Shown: piece after piece, positions 56,402-64,000 of the stretch
Layout: each line of letters begins with the position of its first letter
How positions within the stretch are numbered: the first letter of the stretch is position 1
DNA from: Phytohabitans houttuyneae
GTDB lineage: Bacteria > Actinomycetota > Actinomycetes > Mycobacteriales > Micromonosporaceae
Assembly (NCBI RefSeq): GCF_011764425.1
Contig: NZ_BLPF01000001.1
Coordinates: forward strand, 2,037,001 to 2,101,000
Direction of reading: 5' to 3'
Length of the DNA: 64,000 nucleotides
Notes under the pieces: generated by a model
What the model saw: only the letters and a program-made list of their open reading frames with translations
Told to the model about the DNA's origin: nothing
The model's database searches: none
Program-made: the position numbers and the translations under genes

Positions 56402-56565
56402 CGACACACCTCCCTTCAGCACCCAAGGCTATGCCCGCCGTATGACAACTTCCGCGCACGCCGATGCCCAGCCGACCGCCACGACCTGTGGACACGGCTG
56501 TGTATGACGTGTGGGAAAGCTGTGTGGAGCGAACCCCAACCTGTGGACGACTTACACCCTTGTAA

Positions 56566-56581
56566 CTACTACATCTAGGGG
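56566..56581. promoter_or_regulatory. Candidate NrdR box
   Basis: The core CTACATCTAG (56569-56578) fits the NrdR-box core CwAtATaTwG at the conserved positions. It lies 165 nt upstream of nrdR. Between it and nrdR are two DnaA-box-like CTGTGGAC motifs (about 56490 and 56541). A second NrdR box at the usual spacing was not found. Confidence 0.4.
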
Positions 56582-56659
56582 TTCGACGTTAGGCCAGCGG
56601 ACGCCCTGACGCAAGCTCAACGCCACTCCTGCCGCTTGGGTGTCGCAGTGGCGTGCCTC

Positions 56660-57015
56660 TCAGCACCCGTCGACGGGGTCAGCAGGGCAGGTCGGCGGCG
56701 GGCAGGCGCCCGGCCACAGGTAGTCGGTGACCGCCGCGCGCGTGCACTCGCTCGCCTGGCCGCTCAGCAGCGGGACGTGCGTCCGGCGGTCGACGGCGAC
56801 GAGCCGGGCACCGCGGATGGCGTCGCGGGTGGCCACCGCGCTGGACAGCGGCACCGAGGCGTCCCGCGTGGCCGTGAGCGAGCTGGAGCGGCAGCGGCAC
56901 GCCGGGCTCGCCCGGCCCGCCGCCGGTGGTGACGAGCACGCCCCTGCGCTTGGCCGGATCGGCGGCCGCGAGCCGGGAAACGGTCACCGTGATCGCCCGG
57001 CCGCCGGGGTGGGCG
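56660..57015 (-). pseudogene. Remnant of a secreted alpha/beta-hydrolase (tripeptidyl aminopeptidase type)
   Basis: An N-terminal piece reads ITVTVSRLAAADPAKRRGVL and VTTGGGPGEPGV, the oxyanion region of S33-type aminopeptidases. After about 56900 a different frame reads VPLSSAVATRDAIRGARLVA, VDRRTHVPLL (catalytic His region) and YLWPGACPPPTCPADP-VDGC before the stop, the TAP-like C-terminal domain. The central part with the catalytic Ser and Asp is missing, so this is an internally deleted gene of which about 110 codons remain. Confidence 0.7.
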
Positions 57016-57025
57016 TGATAGCCGA

Positions 57026-57457
57026 TCAGCCGGGGAGCTTGAGCTCCTGACCGGCGTAGACCGTGTAGCCCTCCAGCGCGTTGAGCCGGCGGATCTCCTC
57101 GATCACCACCCGCGTCTCGCCTTTGAGGTGGTGGCGGTCGGCGATCGACCAGAGCGTGTCGCCCTGCTGCACGACCGTCGTCGCGGCGGGGCCGGACGGG
57201 TCCGCGGCACGGGAGGCGGTGGCGGCGAGCGTGACCGCCAGCGCGGCAAGCAGGAGGAAGAACGCGAAGATGACGACCCGCCCCCGCCGGGTGAGCCGCA
57301 GCCTCGGCCGGGCGGCACGGGTGCTGGAGCGGGTGGGCACCACACCGGCCGCGGTCGCCAGCTCCAGCAGGCCGGGCACGGCTGGCGCGCTCGGCACGGC
57401 CCGGGTGCGGCTCATGCCGCGGGCACCCATCGCGACCTGTGCTTCCATCGTGTGCAT
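57026..57457 (-). CDS. LysM-domain membrane protein, probable SOS division suppressor
   Basis: A 143-residue protein. A cytosolic basic N-terminus is followed by a membrane helix (VVIFAFFLLLAALAVTLAAT, about 61-80) and an extracytoplasmic LysM domain (VVQQGDTLWSIADRHHLKGE to YTVYAGQELKLPG). The gene is divergent from lexA and shares its SOS boxes, the arrangement of YneA, DivS and mycobacterial Rv2719c, which halt division or act on the wall after DNA damage. Function is inferred from that context. Starts at ATG 57457 or 57448. Confidence 0.8.
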   Translation of the reverse strand: MHTMEAQVAMGARGMSRTRAVPSAPAVPGLLELATAAGVVPTRSSTRAARPRLRLTRRGRVVIFAFFLLLAALAVTLAATASRAADPSGPAATTVVQQGDTLWSIADRHHLKGETRVVIEEIRRLNALEGYTVYAGQELKLPG

Positions 57458-57487
57458 ACCGGCCCCATCGATTGGAACGACCCTTGG

Positions 57488-57519
57488 TCGAACGGCAGTT
57501 CGATCGAACGGACGTACGA
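57488..57519. promoter_or_regulatory. Tandem LexA (SOS) boxes
   Basis: TCGAACGGCAGTTCGA (57488-57503) is a perfect actinobacterial SOS box (TCGAAC-N4-GTTCGA). Directly next to it, TCGAACGGACGTACGA (57504-57519) has one mismatch. They lie 31 nt from the LysM gene and 215 nt from lexA. Confidence 0.88.
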
Positions 57520-57733
57520 TGGTCTACCAGAACATCTGTGCGATGTCGAGAGTCGACGCGCGACACGCCGACACGCAGGTCGTACAGATGTTTGAAACTG
57601 GCCAATCTTGCCGTTACGGTGAGTCCACCGATCCGGGGCACCGCGGCACTATCCCCACAAAGAGGCGGCCGGTCGGGGCGACGAGCACCACTGCGCACCG
57701 CGACGCAGCACCGCGACCAGGGAGGACAGACCC

Positions 57734-58534
57734 GTGGCCACCGACGAGCGAGGCGGGCGGCAAGCGCCGACCCAGCAGAAAAGCGCCAAGGCGACAGCGA
57801 CGGCGGGTGCGCGGCGGCGCAGCCCGGCCCGTTCCCGGAGCGCCGACGCGCCTGCGCTGCGCGCCGTCACACCGGTGGTGAGCTCCTTCCCCGACCTTGT
57901 CACCGCCGACCTCACCGCGCGGCAGCGCCGCATCCTCGAGTTCATCCGCGACTGGGTGGAGCGCTACGGCTACCCGCCGAGCGTGCGCGAGATCGGTGAG
58001 GCCGTAGGGCTCGTCTCCCCGTCGAGCGTGGCCTACCAGCTCAAGGAGCTGGAGCGGAAGGGCTTCCTGCGCCGCGACCCCAACCGTCCCCGCGCCGTCG
58101 ACGTGCGCCCGCCCAGCGACCTTGTCGACGACGAGACCGCGCGCGCGGCCCGCCCCACACCGGCCTACGTGCCGATGCTGGGCCGCATCGCCGCCGGCGG
58201 GCCGATCCTGGCCGAGCAGGCGGTGGAAGACGTCTTTCCGCTGCCGCGCGAGCTGGTCGGCGAGGGCGAGGTCTTCATGCTCCAGGTCAAGGGCGACTCG
58301 ATGGTCGAGGCGGCGATCTGCGACGGCGACTGGGTGGTCGTGCGCCAGCAGCCCACGGCCAACGCGGGCGAGATCGTGGCCGCGATGATCGAGGGCGAGG
58401 CGACCGTCAAGACGTACCGCCGCAAGGACGGGCACGTGTGGCTGATGCCGCAGAACCCGGCCTTCGACCCGATCCCCGGCGACGACGCCACGATCCTCGG
58501 CCGCGTCGTGGCCGTGCTCCGGCGCGTGAAGTGA
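57734..58534 (+). CDS. lexA: SOS repressor LexA
   Basis: A 266-residue LexA with an unusual Ala/Arg/Ser-rich N-terminal extension of about 55 residues. The winged HTH follows ([40 protein letters not shown]). The self-cleavage site is in [14 protein letters not shown], the catalytic serine in [14 protein letters not shown] and the lysine in [13 protein letters not shown]. RecA-ssDNA filaments trigger its cleavage. GTG 57734 has GGAGG upstream. It is autoregulated by the tandem boxes and converges with the next gene (16 nt). Confidence 0.93.
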   Translation: MATDERGGRQAPTQQKSAKATATAGARRRSPARSRSADAPALRAVTPVVSSFPDLVTADLTARQRRILEFIRDWVERYGYPPSVREIGEAVGLVSPSSVAYQLKELERKGFLRRDPNRPRAVDVRPPSDLVDDETARAARPTPAYVPMLGRIAAGGPILAEQAVEDVFPLPRELVGEGEVFMLQVKGDSMVEAAICDGDWVVVRQQPTANAGEIVAAMIEGEATVKTYRRKDGHVWLMPQNPAFDPIPGDDATILGRVVAVLRRVK

Positions 58535-58550
58535 CCTCGCGCCAGCTCAG

Positions 58551-60080
58551 TCAGTAGCCCTCGTCGGGCGGGTACATGCCGCCGGCCGGTGGACGGCCGT
58601 AGACACCGCCCGACGAGTAGGTCCCGCCGCCGTTGGGGGGCGGACCCTCCTGCGGCGCCCGGCCCTGGCCGCCGCCGTAGACGTTGCCGCCGCCACCGCC
58701 GTACACACTTCCGCCGCTCTTCTTGGCGCCGCCGCCGTAGACACCGCCGCCCGAGGACGATGGACGGGCCGGCCCGTATGACGTACCGGCGGGCTGGTAG
58801 TCGTCGTCGGGGCGCCCCGACCGGTAGCCGTCGTCGTAGCCGCCCGGCCTGCGGTCCCAGCTCGCCTCGTCGTACCCGAACGCCTTGTCGACCGGCGCGG
58901 ACGCGGCGGCCACGCCCGAGGCGCCGGGCACCGGCTGGCGGCCGATCGAGCCGGACGGGGTGTCGCGCAGGCCGCCCTTGAGCGGAGGCTCGGAGGCCAT
59001 GCGCTTGCGCGCGCGCAGGATGCCGAAGACGCCGGCGCCCACCATGATCGCGCCGATCACGCCGATGGCACCCACCATGTACGTGATGTCGCCGATCGTC
59101 AGGTCGTCGGTCCACGAACGGCCCGTGTCACCGCCTCCACCGCCCTGCACCCCGGCGGTGACGGGCTCCTTCGGCTTGCTGGCGGACGGCGTGTACCGGA
59201 ACATGTCGTTGCTCGCGTCCTGGCCGAGGTTGCCCAGGTCGGAGACGGTCAGGAAGGTCTTGCCATCCGGGCTGTACGCAATGGCCTCGCCGAACTGGTC
59301 GTTGGTGAGTGGGGTCGCCCGCGCCTCGCCGGTGGTGAGCGCCTTGACCACGTCGCCGTCGGTCACGTCGTACTCGAACGCGTCCGCGTAGGTCCGCAGC
59401 ACCACCCGGCTGCCGTCGGGCGCGCGGGCCGCGCCGGTGACCGTGAGCCGGCCGATCGCGCCGAACGGGTTGTCGGTCTCCGTCTTCGGCAGCGCCACCT
59501 CGCCGACCTTCTTGAGCGGCACGGGCGTCTCGTTGTCGGCCTTGAGCGCCGCGGCGGGGCTGTAGAGCTCGGCCTTGCCCGCCGCCTTGGTGATGATGAT
59601 CGGCGCGTTGCCGGCACCGATGAGCAGCGCCTCGGCGTCGTGGTGCTTGCCACCCGGGTACGCCACGCGGTGCAGCACCGGCCGGGTCCCGCCGCCGATC
59701 GGCATCGTCCACAGCGCCACGCTGCTGCGCCGCTCGCTGGCGTCCGGGTTGTCACCCGTGTCGGCGATCCACAGCGTCTTGCCGTCGGGCGAGACCGCGA
59801 GGTCCTCGGTGTCGCGCGGGCCACCCCCGGTGTACTGCACGTTTTTGGTGATGGCGCACTTGCCGCTGAGGTAGAAGACGCGCTTGCGGCTGGAGGAGTC
59901 GGTGCTGTCGTTGATCGTGATGTAGCCACCGCTGGTGGCCACGAGACCCGACAGCTCGTCGAGCTTGGAGTCCTCGATGGTGCAGACCTTCTTGCCAGCC
60001 GCCATTGCGGGCGCCGGGAAGGCGAGGCCAGTGCCGACGAGGCCCAGCGCAACCACCACCGAGGACACCAAACGACGCAT
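58551..60080 (-). CDS. Secreted beta-propeller protein with membrane anchor and Gly-rich tail
   Basis: A 509-residue protein. The signal peptide MRRLVSSVVVALGLVGTGLA with AMA-A cleavage is followed by a propeller-like domain (about 28-340) with repeating SPDGKTLWIADTGDNPDASE and YSPDGKTFLTVSDLGNLGQ blades. A membrane helix (YMVGAIGVIGAIMVGAGVFG, about 350) leads to a cytosolic tail rich in Gly, Tyr and Pro with imperfect repeats of GGGVYGGG. Function unknown. ATG 60080 is the start in front of the signal peptide; the preceding open frame is not signal-like. Confidence 0.75.
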   Translation of the reverse strand: MRRLVSSVVVALGLVGTGLAFPAPAMAAGKKVCTIEDSKLDELSGLVATSGGYITINDSTDSSSRKRVFYLSGKCAITKNVQYTGGGPRDTEDLAVSPDGKTLWIADTGDNPDASERRSSVALWTMPIGGGTRPVLHRVAYPGGKHHDAEALLIGAGNAPIIITKAAGKAELYSPAAALKADNETPVPLKKVGEVALPKTETDNPFGAIGRLTVTGAARAPDGSRVVLRTYADAFEYDVTDGDVVKALTTGEARATPLTNDQFGEAIAYSPDGKTFLTVSDLGNLGQDASNDMFRYTPSASKPKEPVTAGVQGGGGGDTGRSWTDDLTIGDITYMVGAIGVIGAIMVGAGVFGILRARKRMASEPPLKGGLRDTPSGSIGRQPVPGASGVAAASAPVDKAFGYDEASWDRRPGGYDDGYRSGRPDDDYQPAGTSYGPARPSSSGGGVYGGGAKKSGGSVYGGGGGNVYGGGQGRAPQEGPPPNGGGTYSSGGVYGRPPAGGMYPPDEGY

Positions 60081-60130
60081 CAGATCAGTGTCGCACGCCG
60101 CGCGCACCATGTGTGTAACGCTATGTTTCG

Positions 60131-61582
60131 TCACTCAGCGTGCACGAACGGCGCCAACTCCGCAGCGAGTGCCTGGTCGACCCGCACGTGCAGCTCCGTG
60201 CCGCGGTCGGTGTGGCTCGCCGAGAGCACCTCACCCCGTCGATGGATGCGGGCCACGAGCTCTCCCCGCTCGTACGGCACGACGACCGACAGCTCGACCG
60301 CCGGCACCGGCAGCCGCGCCTCGATCGCAGCGCGAAGGTCGTCGATGGCCCGACCGGTGCGCGCGGAGACGAAGATGGCGTCCGGCCACGTGCGCTTGAG
60401 GCGCAGCAGCGTCTCCTCGTCGGCCGCGTCGATCTTGTTGACCGCCAGCAGCTCGGGCACCGTGTCGGCACCCACCTCGGCGAGCACCTCACGCACCGCC
60501 CGCACCTGCTCCTCGGGGTCGGGGTGTGCCCCGTCGACCACGTGCACGACGAGGTCGGCCTCGGCCACCTCTTCCAGCGTGGAGCGGAACGCCTCGACGA
60601 TCTGGTGCGGCAGGTGCCGCACGAACCCGACCGTGTCGGAGAGCGTGTAGACCCGCCCGTCGGGCGTCTCGGCCCGCCGCGTGGTCGGGTCGAGCGTGGC
60701 GAAGAGTGCGTCCTCGACCAGCACGCCCGCACCGGTCAGCCGGTTGAGCAGGCTCGACTTGCCCGCGTTTGTGTATCCGGCGATGACGATCGCGGGGATC
60801 GAGTTGCGGGCGCGGCTGGCGCGCATCGTCTGCCGCACCGTGCGCATGCCCTTGATCTCACGCCGCAGACGCGAGATGCGGGTGCGGATGCGCCGGCGGT
60901 CGGTCTCGAGCTTGGTCTCACCGGGACCGCGCAGGCCCACGCCACCGCCGGCCCCGCCGCCACGGCCGCTGCCGCCGCTCTGGCGGGACAGCGCCTCACC
61001 CCAACCGCGCAGGCGGGGAAGCAGGTACTCAAGCTGGGCGAGCTCGACCTGCGCCTTGCCCTCCTTGCTCTTGGCGTGCTGGGCGAAGATGTCGAGGATC
61101 AGCGCGGTGCGGTCGATCACCTTGACCTTGGTGCGCTGCTCAAGGTTGCGCAGCTGGGACGGGGAGAGCTCGCCGTCGCAGATCACCGTGTCGGCGCCGC
61201 TCGACTCGACCACGGAGCCCAGCTCGTCGACCTTGCCCCGGCCGATGTAGGTGGCGGGGTCTGGGCGGCCGCGCCGCTGGATGACCCCTTCGAGCACCTG
61301 CGAGCCGGCGGTCTCGGCGAGCGCGGCAAGCTCGGTGAGCGAGTTTTCCGCGTCGGTGACCGAGCCCTCGGTCCACACGCCGACCAGCACTACGCGCTCG
61401 AGTCGCAGCTGCCGGTACTCCACCTCGGTGACGTCGGCGAGCTCGGTCGAAAGGCCGGCGACACGGCGCAGTGCGTTTCGGTCCTCAAGCTCCAGCTCGC
61501 CGGTCGTGGCGTCTTCGCTCATGAGAACGACGTCCTGCAAGCTGGTCTCCCTGGTGAGTGTCCGATTGGTCCGGCCTTCCAT
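60131..61582 (-). CDS. hflX: GTPase HflX
   Basis: A 483-residue ribosome-associated GTPase that splits stalled or heat-damaged ribosomes. The HflX N-domain (TYIGRGKVDELGSVVESSGA) and glycine-rich linker ([20 protein letters not shown]) precede the G domain: G1 GYTNAGKSSLLNRL, G2/G3 LFATLDPTTRR and SDTVGFVRHLP, G4 NKID, G5 SARTG. ATG 61582 (MEGRTNRTLTRETSLQDV) was chosen over 61609. No clear ribosome-binding site precedes it. It lies near dapF, as in other actinomycetes. Confidence 0.92.
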   Translation of the reverse strand: MEGRTNRTLTRETSLQDVVLMSEDATTGELELEDRNALRRVAGLSTELADVTEVEYRQLRLERVVLVGVWTEGSVTDAENSLTELAALAETAGSQVLEGVIQRRGRPDPATYIGRGKVDELGSVVESSGADTVICDGELSPSQLRNLEQRTKVKVIDRTALILDIFAQHAKSKEGKAQVELAQLEYLLPRLRGWGEALSRQSGGSGRGGGAGGGVGLRGPGETKLETDRRRIRTRISRLRREIKGMRTVRQTMRASRARNSIPAIVIAGYTNAGKSSLLNRLTGAGVLVEDALFATLDPTTRRAETPDGRVYTLSDTVGFVRHLPHQIVEAFRSTLEEVAEADLVVHVVDGAHPDPEEQVRAVREVLAEVGADTVPELLAVNKIDAADEETLLRLKRTWPDAIFVSARTGRAIDDLRAAIEARLPVPAVELSVVVPYERGELVARIHRRGEVLSASHTDRGTELHVRVDQALAAELAPFVHAE

Positions 61583-61650
61583 GGTGTCACGCCCGCGCGC
61601 CGAACGCACCTGGGTTAAATACCCACCCGCCGCCGGAGTAAAAAGGACGC

Positions 61651-63045
<1,395 letters not shown>

Positions 63046-63051
<6 letters not shown>

Positions 63052-63112
63052 TCAGGGAGCGGTTGATCAGGGAGTAGGTGGGCGTGGCGCCACACCAAGT
63101 CCCTGATCAACC
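63046..63112. repeat. Dispersed palindromic repeat, copy 3, with extra half unit
   Basis: A half unit GGTTGATCAGGGAGC (63046-63060) is followed by a full palindrome from GGTTGATCAGGGAG (63061) to CCCTGATCAACC (63112). The TGA of the malic enzyme gene is inside the half unit. It lies between convergent genes, as do copies 1 and 2. Confidence 0.85.
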
Positions 63113-63123
63113 GAGCGATGAGA

Positions 63124-63651
63124 TCAGGCGGAGGGGCACTGGTTGGACGACTTGCGCTTGGCGATCGCCGCGTCGGCACCGCCCGCGTACTCGACCAGCG
63201 TGTCGCCCGCCGGCTCGTAGAGCCACTTGCCGCCGGTCAGCCGCAGCGAGCTGTGGCCGACCTTTTCGCCCTGGCGCCAGGTGAGCTCGACAAGCTCCAT
63301 GCTGACCGGGCGGACGTCCTGGAGCTCGATCTTCTGCCCCTTCTGGACCGGGCAGGCCTTGTTGACCGCCTCGAACGCTTTCTGCGGTACCTCTTTCTTG
63401 GCCGCCTCGGTCCACTGGCCCCACGCGCTTGCCCAGTTGCCCTCGGCCAGCAGCGTGAACTGCTTGTTGGCCACGTCGAGCGCCTCCTGCACGTTCGGAC
63501 CGTTGGGCACGGGCGTGCCTTCGACCGGGGCGGGGGCGGACGTTCCGGAGGTGCCGCCGGGCGGGCCGGCGTTGTCCCCCTGCGGGCCGTTGCAGCCGGT
63601 GGCGAACGCCAGCACAGCGACACCGAGCAGCACACCGCTGGTCCAGCGCAT
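63124..63651 (-). CDS. Secreted lipoprotein, unknown function
   Basis: A 175-residue protein. The signal MRWTSGVLLGVAVLAFATGC has the lipobox ATGC. A Pro/Gly/Thr linker to about residue 45 leads to a globular domain (VQEALDVANKQFTLLAEGNW, NKACPVQKGQKIELQDVRPV) that resembles NTF2-like folds in layout; this is uncertain. A cysteine pair (CPVQ and the C-terminal QCPSA) may form a disulfide. ATG 63651 was chosen because the signal peptide starts there. Convergent with the malic enzyme gene. Confidence 0.75.
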   Translation of the reverse strand: MRWTSGVLLGVAVLAFATGCNGPQGDNAGPPGGTSGTSAPAPVEGTPVPNGPNVQEALDVANKQFTLLAEGNWASAWGQWTEAAKKEVPQKAFEAVNKACPVQKGQKIELQDVRPVSMELVELTWRQGEKVGHSSLRLTGGKWLYEPAGDTLVEYAGGADAAIAKRKSSNQCPSA

Positions 63652-63741
63652 CGGTAGACCTCCACGAACGAGATAGATCAGGGTCAGTGGGAGCGTTCCC
63701 AAGCGTGCAGTCTGGCACCTGGACCAACATCGATCAAGAGG

Positions 63742-64000
63742 TCACTGCAAAAGGTCGCCCGAAGCCACGATCACCGCGGGTCCGGCGAGGTGGCACTCCG
63801 CACCGTCGAACGTCACCGTCAGCCGCCCACCCGGCACGTCGACGGTCACGGCCCCGGTATCCCGTCCGGAAGCGGCGAGCGCGACGGCCGCCACGGCCAC
63901 CGCTCCGGTGCCGCACGACAGGGTCTCCCCCGAGCCGCGCTCGTGCACCCGCATCCGGACGTGCGCCTCATCCACGGGAACGTAGAACTCGACGTTGACC
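63742..64000 (-). CDS. dapF: Diaminopimelate epimerase, C-terminal part (start outside window)
   Basis: The last 85 residues of DapF, which converts LL- to meso-diaminopimelate for lysine and peptidoglycan synthesis. The visible part includes VNVEFYVPVDEAHVRMRVHE and the second catalytic cysteine in RGSGETLSCGTGAVAVAAVA. It ends GPAVIVASGDLLQ. The first catalytic cysteine lies beyond the right edge. Confidence 0.92.
   Translation of the reverse strand, partial: VNVEFYVPVDEAHVRMRVHERGSGETLSCGTGAVAVAAVALAASGRDTGAVTVDVPGGRLTVTFDGAECHLAGPAVIVASGDLLQ

Overview
The window is high-GC actinomycete chromosome, most likely from the family Micromonosporaceae. The signs are GTG/TTG starts, strong GC bias at third codon positions, actinobacteria-specific DUF families, and a pSAM2-type replication protein. 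From memory, the order of many backbone genes parallels Mycobacterium tuberculosis Rv2689c-Rv2726c: RNA methyltransferase, KimA-like permease, two TrkA/CeoBC proteins, DUF3159, OB-fold, DUF3710, dut, DUF3093, DUF4193, Cei-like, suhB, sigA, DUF7455, sigB, ideR, nrdR, LysM protein, lexA, hflX, dapF. This is therefore a conserved core neighbourhood with later insertions.

Layout. 1-2 kb: start of a sugar-binding lipoprotein gene and a gene-poor stretch. 2-12.3 kb: RNA methylation, potassium uptake and its TrkA regulators, dUTPase and conserved DUF genes, ending in a frameshifted inositol monophosphatase gene. 12.6-14.7 kb: the principal sigma factor and a small zinc-binding protein. 14.9-20.5 kb: helicase, TRIC-like channel, psuG-psuK (pseudouridine catabolism), and a BrnT-like toxin-antitoxin pair. 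20.5-30.9 kb: an integrated element. 31-40.6 kb: sugar dehydrogenase, methyltransferases, D-aminoacyl-tRNA deacylase, Spo0M, a second sigma-70 factor, and a GNAT/acyl-CoA synthetase. 40.7-48 kb: a membrane-anchored NACHT NTPase, AcuC deacetylase, P450, sulfurtransferase, and an IdeR-type repressor. 48-53 kb: repeat-rich spacers, LhgO, DMT exporter. 53-64 kb: the nrdJ/nrdR and lexA/LysM DNA-replication and SOS genes, a secreted propeller protein, hflX, malic enzyme, a lipoprotein, and the end of dapF.

The main find is a roughly 9.76-kb element at about 21,008-30,771. It has split a host HhH-GPD DNA-repair gene. The 3' part is at 20,512-21,012 and the 5' part at 30,767-30,855. Joining the two at a shared TGGTC core restores one uninterrupted reading frame. 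The element encodes a serine recombinase, a RepSA-like HUH initiator with a coupled small ORF, two HTH/DUF5753 regulator operons sharing a 25-bp upstream motif, and a low-GC Abi/DRT-type reverse transcriptase. It also carries its own intact HhH-GPD homologue beside the left junction, as if replacing the gene it breaks. Downstream of the reverse transcriptase lies a 146-nt nested inverted repeat that could be a single-strand origin or a structured RNA.

A second pattern concerns sequence quality. Four genes (suhB, the reverse transcriptase, the recombinase, nrdJ) are each broken by the apparent loss of one G in a run of G, and a fifth (a lipoprotein) may have two such losses. Because nrdJ is expected to be essential, these are more likely assembly errors than true pseudogenes. 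Other points are a 205-bp block identical at every base between the two sigma genes, palindromic repeats placed between convergent genes, tandem palindromes in the toxin-antitoxin promoter, and tandem SOS boxes between lexA and a LysM gene.
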